From contig JAFXIS010000082.1 in assembly GCA_017532885.1 (NCBI GenBank), positions 1-39,618 of the forward strand: 39,618 nt of DNA, read 5' to 3'. How positions within the stretch are numbered: position 1 is the first letter of the stretch; the number at the start of each line of letters is the position of its first letter. The position numbers and the translations under genes are program-made. The DNA is from Alistipes sp. (GTDB taxonomy: Bacteria > Bacteroidota > Bacteroidia > Bacteroidales > Rikenellaceae). Below are positions 8,733 to 18,200 of this stretch, one piece after another. The notes beneath the pieces were generated by a model. It had not been told where the DNA came from, did not search any database, and was given only the letters and a program-made list of their open reading frames with translations.

Positions 8733-9743
8733 TTACTTAATAGTATTCTGCCAAATAAGAGCTGAAGAGCCGAGAATAGCGGCATTCTTACCCTCAATAC
8801 CTGAAGGCAACAACTTCACCTTATTCTTAAATGTCGCGAGCATATTCTCCTCCATATACCACTTTGTAGGCTCGAAAATCAGTTCTCCGGCCTTTGCCAA
8901 ACCGCCGAACAAAATGATAGCCTCGGGAGAGGTTGTAGCAACCAAATCAGCCAAAGCATTACCCAAAATCTCACCTGTATAGCGGAATGCCTCCTTTGCA
9001 ATAGCGTCGCCCTTCTTCGCCGCTGTTGAGAGCATTACAGCCTCGAATTTCGAATATGGAGTATCGCGCAAGTCGCTGTCGCAACTCATCTTCGCCATCA
9101 ACTCAAAAGCCGTACGCTTAATACCGGTAGCCGATGCGTAAGCCTCCAAGCAACCCTTGCGACCGCAACCGCAATCGCGACCTGTTGCGCGGCTATCCAC
9201 AGCGATATGGCCATACTCTCCGGCAAAACCGTCGTGACCATAGATAAGCTCACCATTGCTTACGATGCCTGAGCCCAAGCCTGTACCCAATGTGATAACT
9301 ACAAAGTCCTTCATGCCCTTAGCGTTACCGAATACCATTTCGCCAATGGCAGCGGCATTAGCGTCGTTTGTAATGGCAACATCTGTTCCGGGGAAGTAGG
9401 CCTTGATGTCGTCTACAAAGTGGAACATGCGGCGAGACTCGTCGGGATTGGGCTCATCGTCGCGGAACTTCCACAAGTTCGCGGGAGTCTCAATCATGCC
9501 GGTATGATAGTTTGCATTAGGAGCGCCGATACCGATACCTATGAGGTTGAAATCGAACGACACGCTGTCGATGAGTGCGTGCATCGCCTCACAAAGCGCC
9601 TTTACATAAGCCTCATAATCGTCAAATTTCTTATACTTCTCAGTCGAAATAGCTGACTCGCAGAAGACAGTACCATCCTCATCCACCAAGCCGAACGCAG
9701 TATTGGTTCCGCCGATGTCGATACCCATTGCTAATTTTTTCAT
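8733..9743 (-). CDS. ROK-family sugar kinase, probable glucokinase
   Basis: A 336-residue ROK protein. The N-terminal phosphate-binding motif is IDIGGTNTAFGLVD (about residues 8-21). The catalytic Asp is Asp127 in TNDANAAA. The second phosphate loop is TLGTGLGSG (151-159). The ROK zinc site is complete: His179 with Cys191, Cys193 and Cys198 in CGCGRKGCLEAYAS. Glu176 and Glu200 are the usual sugar-contacting residues. It most likely phosphorylates glucose or a related hexose in the cytoplasm, since Bacteroidota commonly use ROK kinases for this; N-acetylmannosamine or fructose are alternatives. It has a near-perfect own promoter at 9824-9854 and its own terminator, so it is a single-gene unit. 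Confidence 0.88.
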   Translation of the reverse strand: MKKLAMGIDIGGTNTAFGLVDEDGTVFCESAISTEKYKKFDDYEAYVKALCEAMHALIDSVSFDFNLIGIGIGAPNANYHTGMIETPANLWKFRDDEPNPDESRRMFHFVDDIKAYFPGTDVAITNDANAAAIGEMVFGNAKGMKDFVVITLGTGLGSGIVSNGELIYGHDGFAGEYGHIAVDSRATGRDCGCGRKGCLEAYASATGIKRTAFELMAKMSCDSDLRDTPYSKFEAVMLSTAAKKGDAIAKEAFRYTGEILGNALADLVATTSPEAIILFGGLAKAGELIFEPTKWYMEENMLATFKNKVKLLPSGIEGKNAAILGSSALIWQNTIK

Positions 9744-9823
9744 AGTTTTGGTTGTTTATAATAAGTTTTTAATAGTGTTAATATAGGTTGCAAAAAAGTT
9801 GCAATTGTATAACGAATGTTTGT

Positions 9824-9854
9824 CAAAGTTAGTATAAAATTCTTTTTCTTCAAA
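9824..9854 (-). promoter_or_regulatory. Consensus Bacteroidota promoter of the ROK kinase gene
   Basis: On the minus strand TTTG (9851-9854) and TAACTTTG (9824-9831) are separated by exactly 19 bases, a full match to the sigma-ABfr consensus. The predicted leader is about 75 bases. Confidence 0.75.
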
Positions 9855-9862
9855 CTTTTTCT

Positions 9863-9870
9863 TAAATTTG
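9863..9870 (+). promoter_or_regulatory. Candidate -7 box of the polyprenyl synthase operon
   Basis: TAAATTTG matches TAnnTTTG, 30 bases before the start codon at 9901. The -33 region is T-rich without a clean TTTG. It is divergent from the kinase promoter, and the two overlap in their upstream parts. Confidence 0.5.
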
Positions 9871-9900
9871 GGGCAGAAAGCGTGATTATTTACTACTCCT

Positions 9901-10872
9901 ATGAGAACAAACGATGAAATTTTATACTTTTTTGAGCATTATTTAGCACAATTGCAACTGCCGGAGGAACCGCAACGACTATATGAACCAATCATATATT
10001 CGATGTCGGGCGGAGGAAAGCGTTTGCGCCCGGTGTTGTTGTTGCTTTGCTGTGAGGCTTTTGGCGGAGATAGTCAGGAGGCATTACCTGCGGCTGCGGC
10101 TGTCGAGATGTTCCATAATTTCACTCTTCTGCATGACGATATTATGGATAATGCTGCGGTGCGTCGTGGTAAGCCCTCGGTGCAGGCTCGCTGGGGTGAG
10201 AATGTCGCTATTTTGTCGGGCGATACCATGATGATATATTCGTATCGTTTGATGAGCCAGATTCCGGAGTGTAAATTGGCACGCGTCATGGAGATTTTTA
10301 CATCTATGGCGTTGCAGGTATGCGAGGGCCAGCAGTACGATATGGATTTCGAGGAGCAGCAGAAAGTCTCGGTGCCCGAATATATGCAGATGATAGAGCT
10401 TAAGACGGCGGCTTTGCTTGCCGGCTCGGCTATGATTGGCGCGGTGTTGGGTTATGCTTCGGAGGAGGATTGCCGCAGGATATATCGCTTTGCGCAGGAG
10501 CTGGGATTGGCTTTTCAGTTGCAGGACGACCTGCTCGATAGCTATGGTGACGAGCGCTTGGGCAAGAAGATTGGCGGCGATATCCTGGAGGGTAAAAAGA
10601 CCTGCCTTATGTTGAATGCCATGAGCCGCGCTTCGGAGGAGGACCGCGAGGTATTGCGTCACACATATCAGGATGCTACGCTCTCGGATGAGGAGAAGAT
10701 TTTCCGCGTGCGTGAGGTGTATGACCGCTATGAAATACCGAAACTTATCGAGCAGCAAATCTCGATTCGTTTCGATAGGGCGTTGTCGATACTCGACAGC
10801 GTTGCCATCTCGGCTCAAAGTGCCGAGCAGTTGCGCGTATTTGCCCGCAGCCTTATGGGTAGAAAAAAATAG
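9901..10872 (+). CDS. trans-polyprenyl diphosphate synthase
   Basis: A 323-residue isoprenyl diphosphate synthase. GGGKRLRP (residues 37-44) binds the isopentenyl diphosphate, the first Asp-rich motif is DDIMD (79-83) followed by RRGKP, and the second is DDLLD (209-213) with GKKIGGDILEGKKT after it. It condenses isopentenyl diphosphate units onto an allylic primer at the membrane surface. The product length cannot be read with confidence from the residues ahead of the first motif. Because the same run of genes carries mqnB and mqnD, a menaquinone side-chain role (octaprenyl-like length) is the likeliest. The U32 gene follows after 8 bases. Confidence 0.92.
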   Translation: MRTNDEILYFFEHYLAQLQLPEEPQRLYEPIIYSMSGGGKRLRPVLLLLCCEAFGGDSQEALPAAAAVEMFHNFTLLHDDIMDNAAVRRGKPSVQARWGENVAILSGDTMMIYSYRLMSQIPECKLARVMEIFTSMALQVCEGQQYDMDFEEQQKVSVPEYMQMIELKTAALLAGSAMIGAVLGYASEEDCRRIYRFAQELGLAFQLQDDLLDSYGDERLGKKIGGDILEGKKTCLMLNAMSRASEEDREVLRHTYQDATLSDEEKIFRVREVYDRYEIPKLIEQQISIRFDRALSILDSVAISAQSAEQLRVFARSLMGRKK

Positions 10873-10880
10873 TATAAAGG

Positions 10881-12143
10881 ATGAATATTTCGAGAAAAGA
10901 TATAGAGATTATGGCACCCGTAGGGTGTATGGAGTCGCTGCATGCCGCCATTAAGGCGGGCGCCGATGCGGTCTACTTCGGTGTCGGAGTACTTAATATG
11001 AGGGCCCGCTCGTCGGTAAACTTTACACTCGACGATTTGGCGACGATAGTGCATACGGCCCATGAGGCGGGCGTCAAGACCTACTTAACGGTCAATACCA
11101 TCCTGTACGACAACGAGATGCAGGATATGTGCGCCATCATCGACCGCGCGTTGAAGGAGGGCGTAGATGCAATTATTGCAGCCGATGTGGCAGCTATAAT
11201 GTATGCCCGCAGGATCGGTATGGAGGTGCATATCTCGACGCAGTGCAACATATCGAATGCCGAGGCGGTGAAGTTTTATGCGCAGTGGGCGGATGTCGTT
11301 GTGTTGGCGCGTGAGCTGAGCTTGGAGCAGGTTGCTCATATCACTCGCGAGATTCGCGAGAATGAAATTGTCGGCCCGAAGGGTGAATTGGTGCGTATCG
11401 AGATGTTTGCTCACGGTGCGTTGTGTATGTCGATTTCGGGTAAGTGTTACCTGAGCGAGCACGAGGAGCATTGCTCGGCAAATCGAGGAGCGTGTCGCCA
11501 GATATGTCGCCGTAAATACCTTATAACCGATATGCAGACGGGTCGCGAGTTGGCTGTTGATGGTCGCTATGTCCTCTCGCCCAAGGATTTATGTACGATA
11601 GACTTTTTGGATAAGTTTATCGGTGCAGGCGTGCGTGTACTGAAGATTGAGGGACGCGCCCGCGGTGCCGAGTATGTGAAACGCGTTGTAGAGTGCTACG
11701 ATGAGGCTTTGCGAGCTATGGAGCGCGGCGAATATTCGCCCGAATACGCTGCGGAATTGAAGCAGAGGCTTTCGACGGTCTTTAATCGTGGATTCTGGCA
11801 GGGTTATTATGCCGGAAAGGATATTGCCGAGCATTGCAACCATTATGGCTCGGCAGCTACCGAGCGCAAGGTTTATGTCGGTAAGGTAACCAACTTCTTC
11901 AAGAAGATTAGCGTCGCCGAGGTGCTGGTTGAGGCGGCACCTATCGCCGAGGGTGAGCAGTTGTTGTGGCTGGGCGAAACTACAGGCGCTGTGGAGCAGC
12001 GTGCCGAGGGCTTGACGCTTAACGAAAAGGTCGTTGAGCAGGTTCCGCAGGGCGTCTATTGCTCGATAAAAGTGCCGCAGCTGTTGCGTCGTGGCGATAA
12101 ACTGTATAAGATGGTGCCCGTATCGGACGATATGGTGCAGTAA
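10881..12143 (+). CDS. U32-family protein, probable tRNA hydroxylation protein (TrhP-like)
   Basis: A 420-residue member of the family called peptidase U32. It starts with the typical MAPVGCMESLHAAIKAGADA segment (about residues 11-30) and carries the family signature EMFAHGALCMSISGKCYLS (174-192). Cysteines 182, 189, 198, 205 and 209 are well placed to hold an iron-sulfur cluster. Studied relatives are not proteases: TrhP makes 5-hydroxyuridine at tRNA position 34 using prephenate, and RlhA hydroxylates 23S rRNA. Length and presence of a C-terminal beta domain favour TrhP over RlhA, but this is inference. It is 8 bases after the prenyl synthase gene. Confidence 0.85.
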   Translation: MNISRKDIEIMAPVGCMESLHAAIKAGADAVYFGVGVLNMRARSSVNFTLDDLATIVHTAHEAGVKTYLTVNTILYDNEMQDMCAIIDRALKEGVDAIIAADVAAIMYARRIGMEVHISTQCNISNAEAVKFYAQWADVVVLARELSLEQVAHITREIRENEIVGPKGELVRIEMFAHGALCMSISGKCYLSEHEEHCSANRGACRQICRRKYLITDMQTGRELAVDGRYVLSPKDLCTIDFLDKFIGAGVRVLKIEGRARGAEYVKRVVECYDEALRAMERGEYSPEYAAELKQRLSTVFNRGFWQGYYAGKDIAEHCNHYGSAATERKVYVGKVTNFFKKISVAEVLVEAAPIAEGEQLLWLGETTGAVEQRAEGLTLNEKVVEQVPQGVYCSIKVPQLLRRGDKLYKMVPVSDDMVQ

Positions 12144-12191
12144 TAACGATGGAAAACGAAGAGAGTTATAACAAATAAAATACAAAAGATT

Positions 12192-13589
12192 ATGTTTACA
12201 GCAGAGATTTATTCAAAGCGTCGCGAGGAGCTTCGCCGCAGAGTAGGGCAGGGTCTTATTCTCTTGCCGGGTAATGTGGAGTCACCGCTCAATTATCCTA
12301 ACAATGCGTATCATTTCCGTCAGGATTCAACCTTTCTCTACTTCTTTGGCCATAATGTGCCATCGTTGGTAGCTACTATTGATGCCGATTCGGGCGAGGA
12401 GATTTTGTATGGTGACGACTTTACCGTGGATGATATCATCTGGATGGGTCCGCAGGCTACAATCCGCGATTTGGCTGCCGAGGTTGGTGTTGCAAATGCG
12501 AAGCCTATGGCGGCATTGGTTATTGATATCCAGAAGGCCATTTCGCAGGGTCGTGATGTTCACTATTTGCCCCCATATCGTGGCGAGACCAAGCTGATGC
12601 TCAGTGATTTGTTGGGTATTGCACCGTCGATGTTGCATGCTCGTAAGTCGCTCGATTTGTTGTTTGCCGTAGCCGAGATGCGCGAGAAGAAGGGTGCGGA
12701 GGAGATTGCAGCTTTGGAGGAGGCTTTCGAGATTGGCTACCAGATGCACACCGCAGCTATGCGCTCAACTCGCGTAGGTCGCTCGGAGCATGAGGTTGCC
12801 GGAATCGTTGATGGTAAGGCGTTTACATATGGTACAGGCCCATCGTTTACCACTATTTTGTCGCAGCATGGCGAGGTTTTGCATAACCACAACCACTCGG
12901 GTATTATGGAGAGCGGTCGTTTGTTGTTGTGCGACTGCGGAGGTGAGCATGTGAATGGTTATGTTTCGGACCATACGCGTACCTTCCCCGTAAATGGTAA
13001 GTTTACACAGAAACAGAAAGATGTATATAACATCGTTTTGAAGGCTCATGATGATGCTGCGGCGGCTTTGCGCCCCGGTATGATGTATATGGAGTATTCG
13101 GATGTTGCGCAGCGCACATTGTTGGAGGGCTTGAAGTCACTTGATTTGGTGCGTGGCTCGGTGGAGGATGCTATGGCAGCAGGTGCAGGCTTCCTCTTCA
13201 TGCCTCACGGCTTGGGACATGGCATGGGTCTGGATGTACATGATTGCGAGAATATCGGGGAGCGCAGCTTCAGCTTCGAGGATATCATCGAGCGCGCTAA
13301 GGCTTCGGCATGCTGTATCACTCGCCAACATTGGCGCTTGATGCCGGGTACGGTATTGTCGGATGAGCCGGGTATCTACTTCGTTCCGGCACTTATCGAC
13401 AAGTATCGCTCGGAAGGTAAGTTGCAGGGTATCGTGAACTACGATAAGTTGGAGGAGTATCGCGACTTTGGCGGTATTCGCTTGGAGGATGACCTCATTG
13501 TTACCGAGAGCGGCTCGAAGGTTATAGGTGGCGACAAGAAGATACCTATTACAGTCGAGGAGGTCGAGGCTATGGTTGGCCAAGAGTAA
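12192..13589 (+). CDS. pepP: Xaa-Pro aminopeptidase (M24B)
   Basis: A 465-residue protein with the aminopeptidase P N-terminal domain (SPLNYPNNAYHFRQDSTFLY, residues 31-50) and the M24 pita-bread catalytic domain. All five metal ligands are present: Asp248 in LLLCDCGGE, Asp260 in SDHTRTF, His343 in HGLGHGMGLDVHD, Glu392 in DEPGIY and Glu432 in GGIRLEDD. It removes an N-terminal residue preceding proline, in the cytoplasm. It lies in the same direction as the menaquinone genes, and mqnB starts 8 bases after its stop, so they are likely co-transcribed, although no functional link is obvious. Confidence 0.93.
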   Translation: MFTAEIYSKRREELRRRVGQGLILLPGNVESPLNYPNNAYHFRQDSTFLYFFGHNVPSLVATIDADSGEEILYGDDFTVDDIIWMGPQATIRDLAAEVGVANAKPMAALVIDIQKAISQGRDVHYLPPYRGETKLMLSDLLGIAPSMLHARKSLDLLFAVAEMREKKGAEEIAALEEAFEIGYQMHTAAMRSTRVGRSEHEVAGIVDGKAFTYGTGPSFTTILSQHGEVLHNHNHSGIMESGRLLLCDCGGEHVNGYVSDHTRTFPVNGKFTQKQKDVYNIVLKAHDDAAAALRPGMMYMEYSDVAQRTLLEGLKSLDLVRGSVEDAMAAGAGFLFMPHGLGHGMGLDVHDCENIGERSFSFEDIIERAKASACCITRQHWRLMPGTVLSDEPGIYFVPALIDKYRSEGKLQGIVNYDKLEEYRDFGGIRLEDDLIVTESGSKVIGGDKKIPITVEEVEAMVGQE

Positions 13590-13597
13590 TTTTTAGG

Positions 13598-14137
13598 ATG
13601 GAGAATACGATATTTTGCTTCCCCACCGAGGAGGAGGCTACGGTTTTCCGCGCTTTACGCCCTGACGCCGATGTTCGATACATCGGTGTCGGCATGGCGT
13701 CGGCGGGAGCTATGGCAGCAATCTGGATTTCCGCTTTTGGGCCCAAACGCATCGTGTTGTGCGGTATTGCCGGAGCGTGTGACGATAGGCTCGAAGTGGG
13801 GCAGGTTGTGGAGGTAGTATCGGATTCTGTTGCCGGCTTACCTGCGGCGTATGCCCGACAATATGGCGCTAAAACTACGGGAAAATTACCCCAGGTATGC
13901 AGTTTTACGGTTAGCCATACGGGTGACTCCTTGCCATATATCGCCTCCGATGCTTCGTTGCCATATATCGAGCAGATGGAGGGTGCAGGCGTGGCGGTGG
14001 CGTGCGAGGAGTTGGATGTTGAGTTTTACCATATCCGAGCTATTTCGAATCGCGTGGGTGACGATAGGTCGGAGTGGCGCATCCGGGAGGCTGTTACGGC
14101 ATTGGGTGCTGTTGTTGCGCAGCTGTTTAAGGAGTAG
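13598..14137 (+). CDS. mqnB: Futalosine hydrolase
   Basis: A 179-residue member of the nucleoside phosphorylase/hydrolase fold. GVGMASAGAMAA (about residues 28-39) and VLCGIAGACDDRLEVGQVV (48-66) form the purine-nucleosidase N-terminal core, MEGAGVAVACEELDVEFYHIR matches the conserved ribose-binding MEGAA-type motif, and ISNRVGDD is the C-terminal base-binding element. Futalosine hydrolase releases hypoxanthine from futalosine to give dehypoxanthine futalosine in the alternative menaquinone pathway. A methylthioadenosine-type nucleosidase would be the alternative, but the presence of mqnD two genes downstream makes MqnB the better call. It is shorter than many relatives (about 200-230 residues) without losing the visible motifs. 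Confidence 0.85.
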   Translation: MENTIFCFPTEEEATVFRALRPDADVRYIGVGMASAGAMAAIWISAFGPKRIVLCGIAGACDDRLEVGQVVEVVSDSVAGLPAAYARQYGAKTTGKLPQVCSFTVSHTGDSLPYIASDASLPYIEQMEGAGVAVACEELDVEFYHIRAISNRVGDDRSEWRIREAVTALGAVVAQLFKE

Positions 14138-14155
14138 ATTAAATCCACTTGAATA

Positions 14156-14347
14156 ATGAATGGAAAGATAAAAATTGCGCTTGTCGCAATCCCTGTTGTG
14201 ATAGTCGTTGCTCTTATTGTGATATTCTGGAAGGATATCTGTTTGGGCTTTTCGCGTGCAGGTACAGTTCTTGTGTTTGTTTTGGCAGCCTTGGCGATAG
14301 GCTGGGTCTTAGGCTTTTCGAGTGCGCGTAAACGATATAAAAAATAA
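14156..14347 (+). CDS. Small two-helix membrane protein of unknown function
   Basis: A 63-residue protein with two hydrophobic segments (about residues 6-26 and 34-54) and a basic C-terminal end, SSARKRYKK. The positive tail suggests that both ends face the cytoplasm. It lies 18 bases after mqnB and 17 bases before mqnD, in the same direction, and its reading frame fills the gap between them, which supports it as a real gene. I do not recognise the family. Many Bacteroidota operons contain such small membrane proteins; any role with the menaquinone enzymes is speculation. Confidence 0.65.
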   Translation: MNGKIKIALVAIPVVIVVALIVIFWKDICLGFSRAGTVLVFVLAALAIGWVLGFSSARKRYKK

Positions 14348-14364
14348 CTGAATTATATATTCTC

Positions 14365-15150
14365 ATGGAGGATAAACTGAGGCTTGCGATTTCGCCCTGC
14401 CCGAACGATACTTTTATGTTCGATGCGCTGATTAATGGGCGTATCGACACCGAAGGGCTGAGCTTTGATGTCGAATATCTCGATATCGAGGAGTTGAATC
14501 GTGGGGTGGTGGAGCGTGTTCCGGACTTTAGTAAGATAAGTTGCGCTGTGCTGCCCATGATTGCGCAGGAGTATCGTCTAACCGACTGCGGAGCGGCTTT
14601 GGGGCGTGGAAACGGGCCTCTGCTTGTGAGGCGTAAGGGCGAGCAGGGTCAAATTCGACGAATAGCAGTTCCGGGTGAGCATACTACGGCTAATGCTCTG
14701 ATTGGCAGGCTATTCCCCGAAATTGAGGAGCGTGTACCTATGCTCTTCTCCGAAATTGCCGCAGCCGTTGAACGCGGAGAGTTCGATGCCGGCGTTCTGA
14801 TTCATGAGGGCCGTTTTGTCTATCATCGTCGTAATTTGGAATTGGTTGCCGATTTGGGGCTGGAGTGGGAGGCTCGCACGGGTTTGCCGTTGCCTCTTGG
14901 CGGCATTGTGGTGCGTCGTACGCTGCCTGAAGATGTGTTTGTGCGTTTCGAGAGGGTTTTACGACGCAGCATTGAGTATGCCTTCGAGCATCCCGATGCT
15001 TCGCGCGATTTTATCAAACAACATGCGCAGGAGCTGGAGGATGAGGTTATAAATCAGCACATTGCTCTATTTGTAAATCAATATTCGTTATCGCTTGGCG
15101 AGTCAGGCCGTGCGGCTATTCGGTTTTTGACGGGGTATAATGCCATATAA
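14365..15150 (+). CDS. mqnD: 1,4-dihydroxy-6-naphthoate synthase
   Basis: A 261-residue periplasmic-binding-protein-like enzyme. The start RLAISPCPNDTFMFDALINGRID (from residue 5) is the MqnD signature region, with Ser10, Asn14, Asp15 and Thr16 in the substrate pocket, followed by SKISCAVLPMI and GRGNGPLLV. The HEGRF segment and GLPLPLGGIVVRR agree with the family. MqnD converts cyclic dehypoxanthine futalosine to 1,4-dihydroxy-6-naphthoate, the late ring-forming step of the futalosine pathway. Together with mqnB and the prenyl synthase it forms a partial menaquinone cluster; mqnA, mqnC, mqnE and the prenyltransferase are not in the window. A strong terminator hairpin follows within 25 bases. 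Confidence 0.93.
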   Translation: MEDKLRLAISPCPNDTFMFDALINGRIDTEGLSFDVEYLDIEELNRGVVERVPDFSKISCAVLPMIAQEYRLTDCGAALGRGNGPLLVRRKGEQGQIRRIAVPGEHTTANALIGRLFPEIEERVPMLFSEIAAAVERGEFDAGVLIHEGRFVYHRRNLELVADLGLEWEARTGLPLPLGGIVVRRTLPEDVFVRFERVLRRSIEYAFEHPDASRDFIKQHAQELEDEVINQHIALFVNQYSLSLGESGRAAIRFLTGYNAI

Positions 15151-15170
15151 TAGTTTTAGATAGCCTAAAA

Positions 15171-15206
15171 CAAGAATCCCGAAGGAATTTTCCTTCGGGA
15201 TTCTTG
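15171..15206. terminator. Convergent terminator between mqnD and the giant lipoprotein gene
   Basis: A perfect 15-bp stem (15171-15185 with 15192-15206) around a 6-base loop. T-rich tracts are short on both sides (TTTTAGGC on the minus strand), so it may serve both converging operons. Confidence 0.8.
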
Positions 15207-15210
15207 TGTA

Positions 15211-15241
15211 ATCCAATGCGGAGCAACACTCCGCATTGGAT
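15211..15241. terminator. Second hairpin at the convergent 3' ends
   Basis: A perfect 13-bp stem (15211-15223 with 15229-15241) around the loop CAACA. It starts 4 bases after the previous hairpin and ends 14 bases before the stop codon of the minus-strand gene. There is no T-run, so it may be a 3'-end stabiliser or transcription road-block rather than a classic terminator. Confidence 0.6.
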
Positions 15242-15255
15242 ATTTAGAGTTTCGA

Positions 15256-18200
15256 TTACTGAACTGTCAAAGTAGTCTCACCACTCTTAGTGAAGATACG
15301 AACAGCATCCTTAGCATCTGATGTATAGAGTACATTAGGACTTGGTTTTGTATCCTTCGGACCGTGATAGATGCAAGAAGCTCCCTCGCGAGTAGAAATA
15401 ATTGCATCATCGTTGTTGGCTGTAGCCCAGTTGGCATTCTTGTCTACTACATAACCGATAGTCCACTTCAAGGTGTAAGTACCTGCGGGCAAAGTACCTG
15501 CGGGAACATCGGTTTCTCCCTCCATAAGAGCTGAGCCATCAGCCTTTGTCCAAATCCAATCCTTACGATCTTCCTGTGCGTTAAGAGCCCAACGGCCATA
15601 ACCAGCCCACTCCTTTAGAGTACCCTGACCTGTACCGTTGGTCAAGGTGTACAGCAACTGGCCATCCTTATAAATCTCGATAGTAGACTTAGAAGTGTCG
15701 TTATCATTAGTGATAGCACCACCGTAAGCATAACCAGAACCACCGGCCTTATCAAGATTTGCCAAGCCTGAAACTACCATTCGCTGGCCATTGAACGCAA
15801 ATGTAGGCTCAGTCCAGTGATACATAGTAAAGATAGATACCTTCGATGTCTTTGCCTCCAAGCCTGTGCCGACAGCCTTAACGGTAAACTCATAGATTGA
15901 GTCGTCGTTCAAGTCAGTGACCTCAACCGATGTATCACCGGCATCCGCCATAGCAACCATCTCACCACCAGCCCAAATCTCATAACCGGTAGCGCTTGAA
16001 ACAGACTTCCAGCTAACGGTAGCAGCCTGATACTGAGCAGCACCAACTGTAACCATCGGGTTCAATGCAGCAGCACCATCTGTTGGCTTATCGCCGGGAG
16101 TAGTAACATCAACCACACCCTCGATTTCATGCTCAAGCATGCTGTCATCGAACAAGATAGACTTGAAGAAGTGCTCGCCACCAGTTGCGGTATAATTAAA
16201 GATTTGAGGATATGCTCTCAGTCGATACTTGATTACATAGTCAGTTCCGGGGAGCAAACCTGTGAAGTAACCCTCCATAGCAGTACCATCAACGGTAATC
16301 TTCTCCTTCTTGTATTCAGGCATCTGAGAATCGTAGTCGCTGTTATTTACGCCGAAGTAAGATGCGCGACCAAATGAAGCCCAAGCTGTAATAGTAGGAT
16401 TCAAGCTACCATCACCATTCTTGGTGACATTCTTCGAGAAGATAGGATTAGCAAAGCCGGTATCCTCTTTCTCATAGACATTGAATGAGAGGTCGTGGAA
16501 GAACCACTCCTTGCCACTAAGACCCTGATCAACCAAAATCCAGTACTTACCCTCGTCGCTCTTAATAGTGAAATCAACCTGATTCTCAGCAGGCGCCAAT
16601 GTATAGACATCTGAGCTGATAGACTTCGAAGTGAGCTTCGATGCACCCTTGTAAAGTGCAACATCAAATGTAACAGAAGGAGTCTTGATATCGTTAATAA
16701 CGGTTGATGTTGAGCCATCAGTAATCTCAACCTTCTTACCATTATAAGAGATAACAACCTTGTCGTACTCGCAGTTCTCAACAGTCCAAGAGAGCTTAAC
16801 ACCCTCATACAAACCGTTCTTACTGTTCAAACTCTTACCTGTTGAGTTAGTAAGTGAAGCATAGATATCCGCCTTACCCTCGTCAATTTCAGTCTTGAGG
16901 AAGAGCTGAGGACCTGTTGCCGAACCTACATAAAGGGTAGACTCACCGGTCATGACATAAACCTTAGCCAACTTACGCTTATTTACATTTGTATCGCCTG
17001 CGTGACCAGCATCCAACTGGAGTCGGTTCTCGCAATACAATACATGCTCATTCTGCTGGTTAGTGTGGTCTGTAAGCTGTGGTGGCAAGCCCGGAGAAGT
17101 CTGCGGGAATGCTACACAAGCAGCAGGATATTGAGATACATCGGGACGAGAATAAGTCTCGGTATAAGGATAATCGCTTGTAGACCAGAAACCTTCCTTA
17201 TTAACCACATAACCAATCTCATACTCGATTCTGTAAGTGCCTGAAGGCAAGAGGTATGAAGGAACGCTCTTAACAGGCTCGCTTGTAGGATAGCTACCAG
17301 ACCATTGCCACTCGCTCCATGAGTCCTGCATGCTCAAGCCCCAACGAGCATAAGCAGCCCAATCAAGAGTATACCAATCGGGTAGAGCGTTAGCCTGCAA
17401 AGTATACATCAAAGAGCCATTCTTGGTGTTGTAAATCTTGATGGTACTTCTCAACTTCTCGCTATTAGCAACATCTTCATAGATAAGATGAGAGAACGCA
17501 TAGTTGATGTTGGCCATATTGCTTGCAATGAACTTAAATGTGCCATCGCTCTGACGCTGCCACTCAAACTCGGGAGCCTCCCAGTTATCCAAGCTAAAGA
17601 TGCTGATAATCTCCTCAGTCTCATCCAGGAGAGTCTCTCCTGCATATACCTTAACGGTAACCAAAGGCTCAACACCTGATATGCCCTCGAGCTCTACATA
17701 AGCACGACCGTCTGTTACAGTCCAAGCATGCTCACCACCCTCGGTAATCTCGAAATCCTTTGTGCCGTCATTAACGACAACCTTAGTAATCTCCTCTGCA
17801 GAGAATGCGTTCCAAGATACATTGATGGTTTTCATCTTCTTAACAGCTACGAGCTTCAAATCCATCTTATAAGCTGCAGCCTCACCATTCTCGGTAGGAG
17901 CAGTAATCTCGTTCTGCAATGCAGCACCTGCAGTAGCCATCTGCTCAGATGTCAAAGTAACGGTAGCGTGAGGCCATGCAACCCAACCACGATAGTCTCC
18001 AGACTCGTGCTTGAATGCGTAAACTGTAACCTCCTGACCATCAACGGTCTCTGTTGAACGAGTACGGAACTTAACATTTCCGCTCTCATCACGCTGGTAG
18101 TCGCGCAAGATACGAACATCATGGTCCATACCGGTTGCATCCTCAACCTTTCCTGAAGGTGTATCAGTGAACTTACCTGTCTCGGGATTGTAATCCAAAG

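Noticed and set aside
10084..10818. 244-residue minus-strand frame
   Set aside because: It lies wholly opposite the polyprenyl synthase gene, whose motifs are intact; the antisense product has no recognisable features.
11589..12185. 198-residue minus-strand frame
   Set aside because: It is the shadow of the U32 gene on the opposite strand; no family features.
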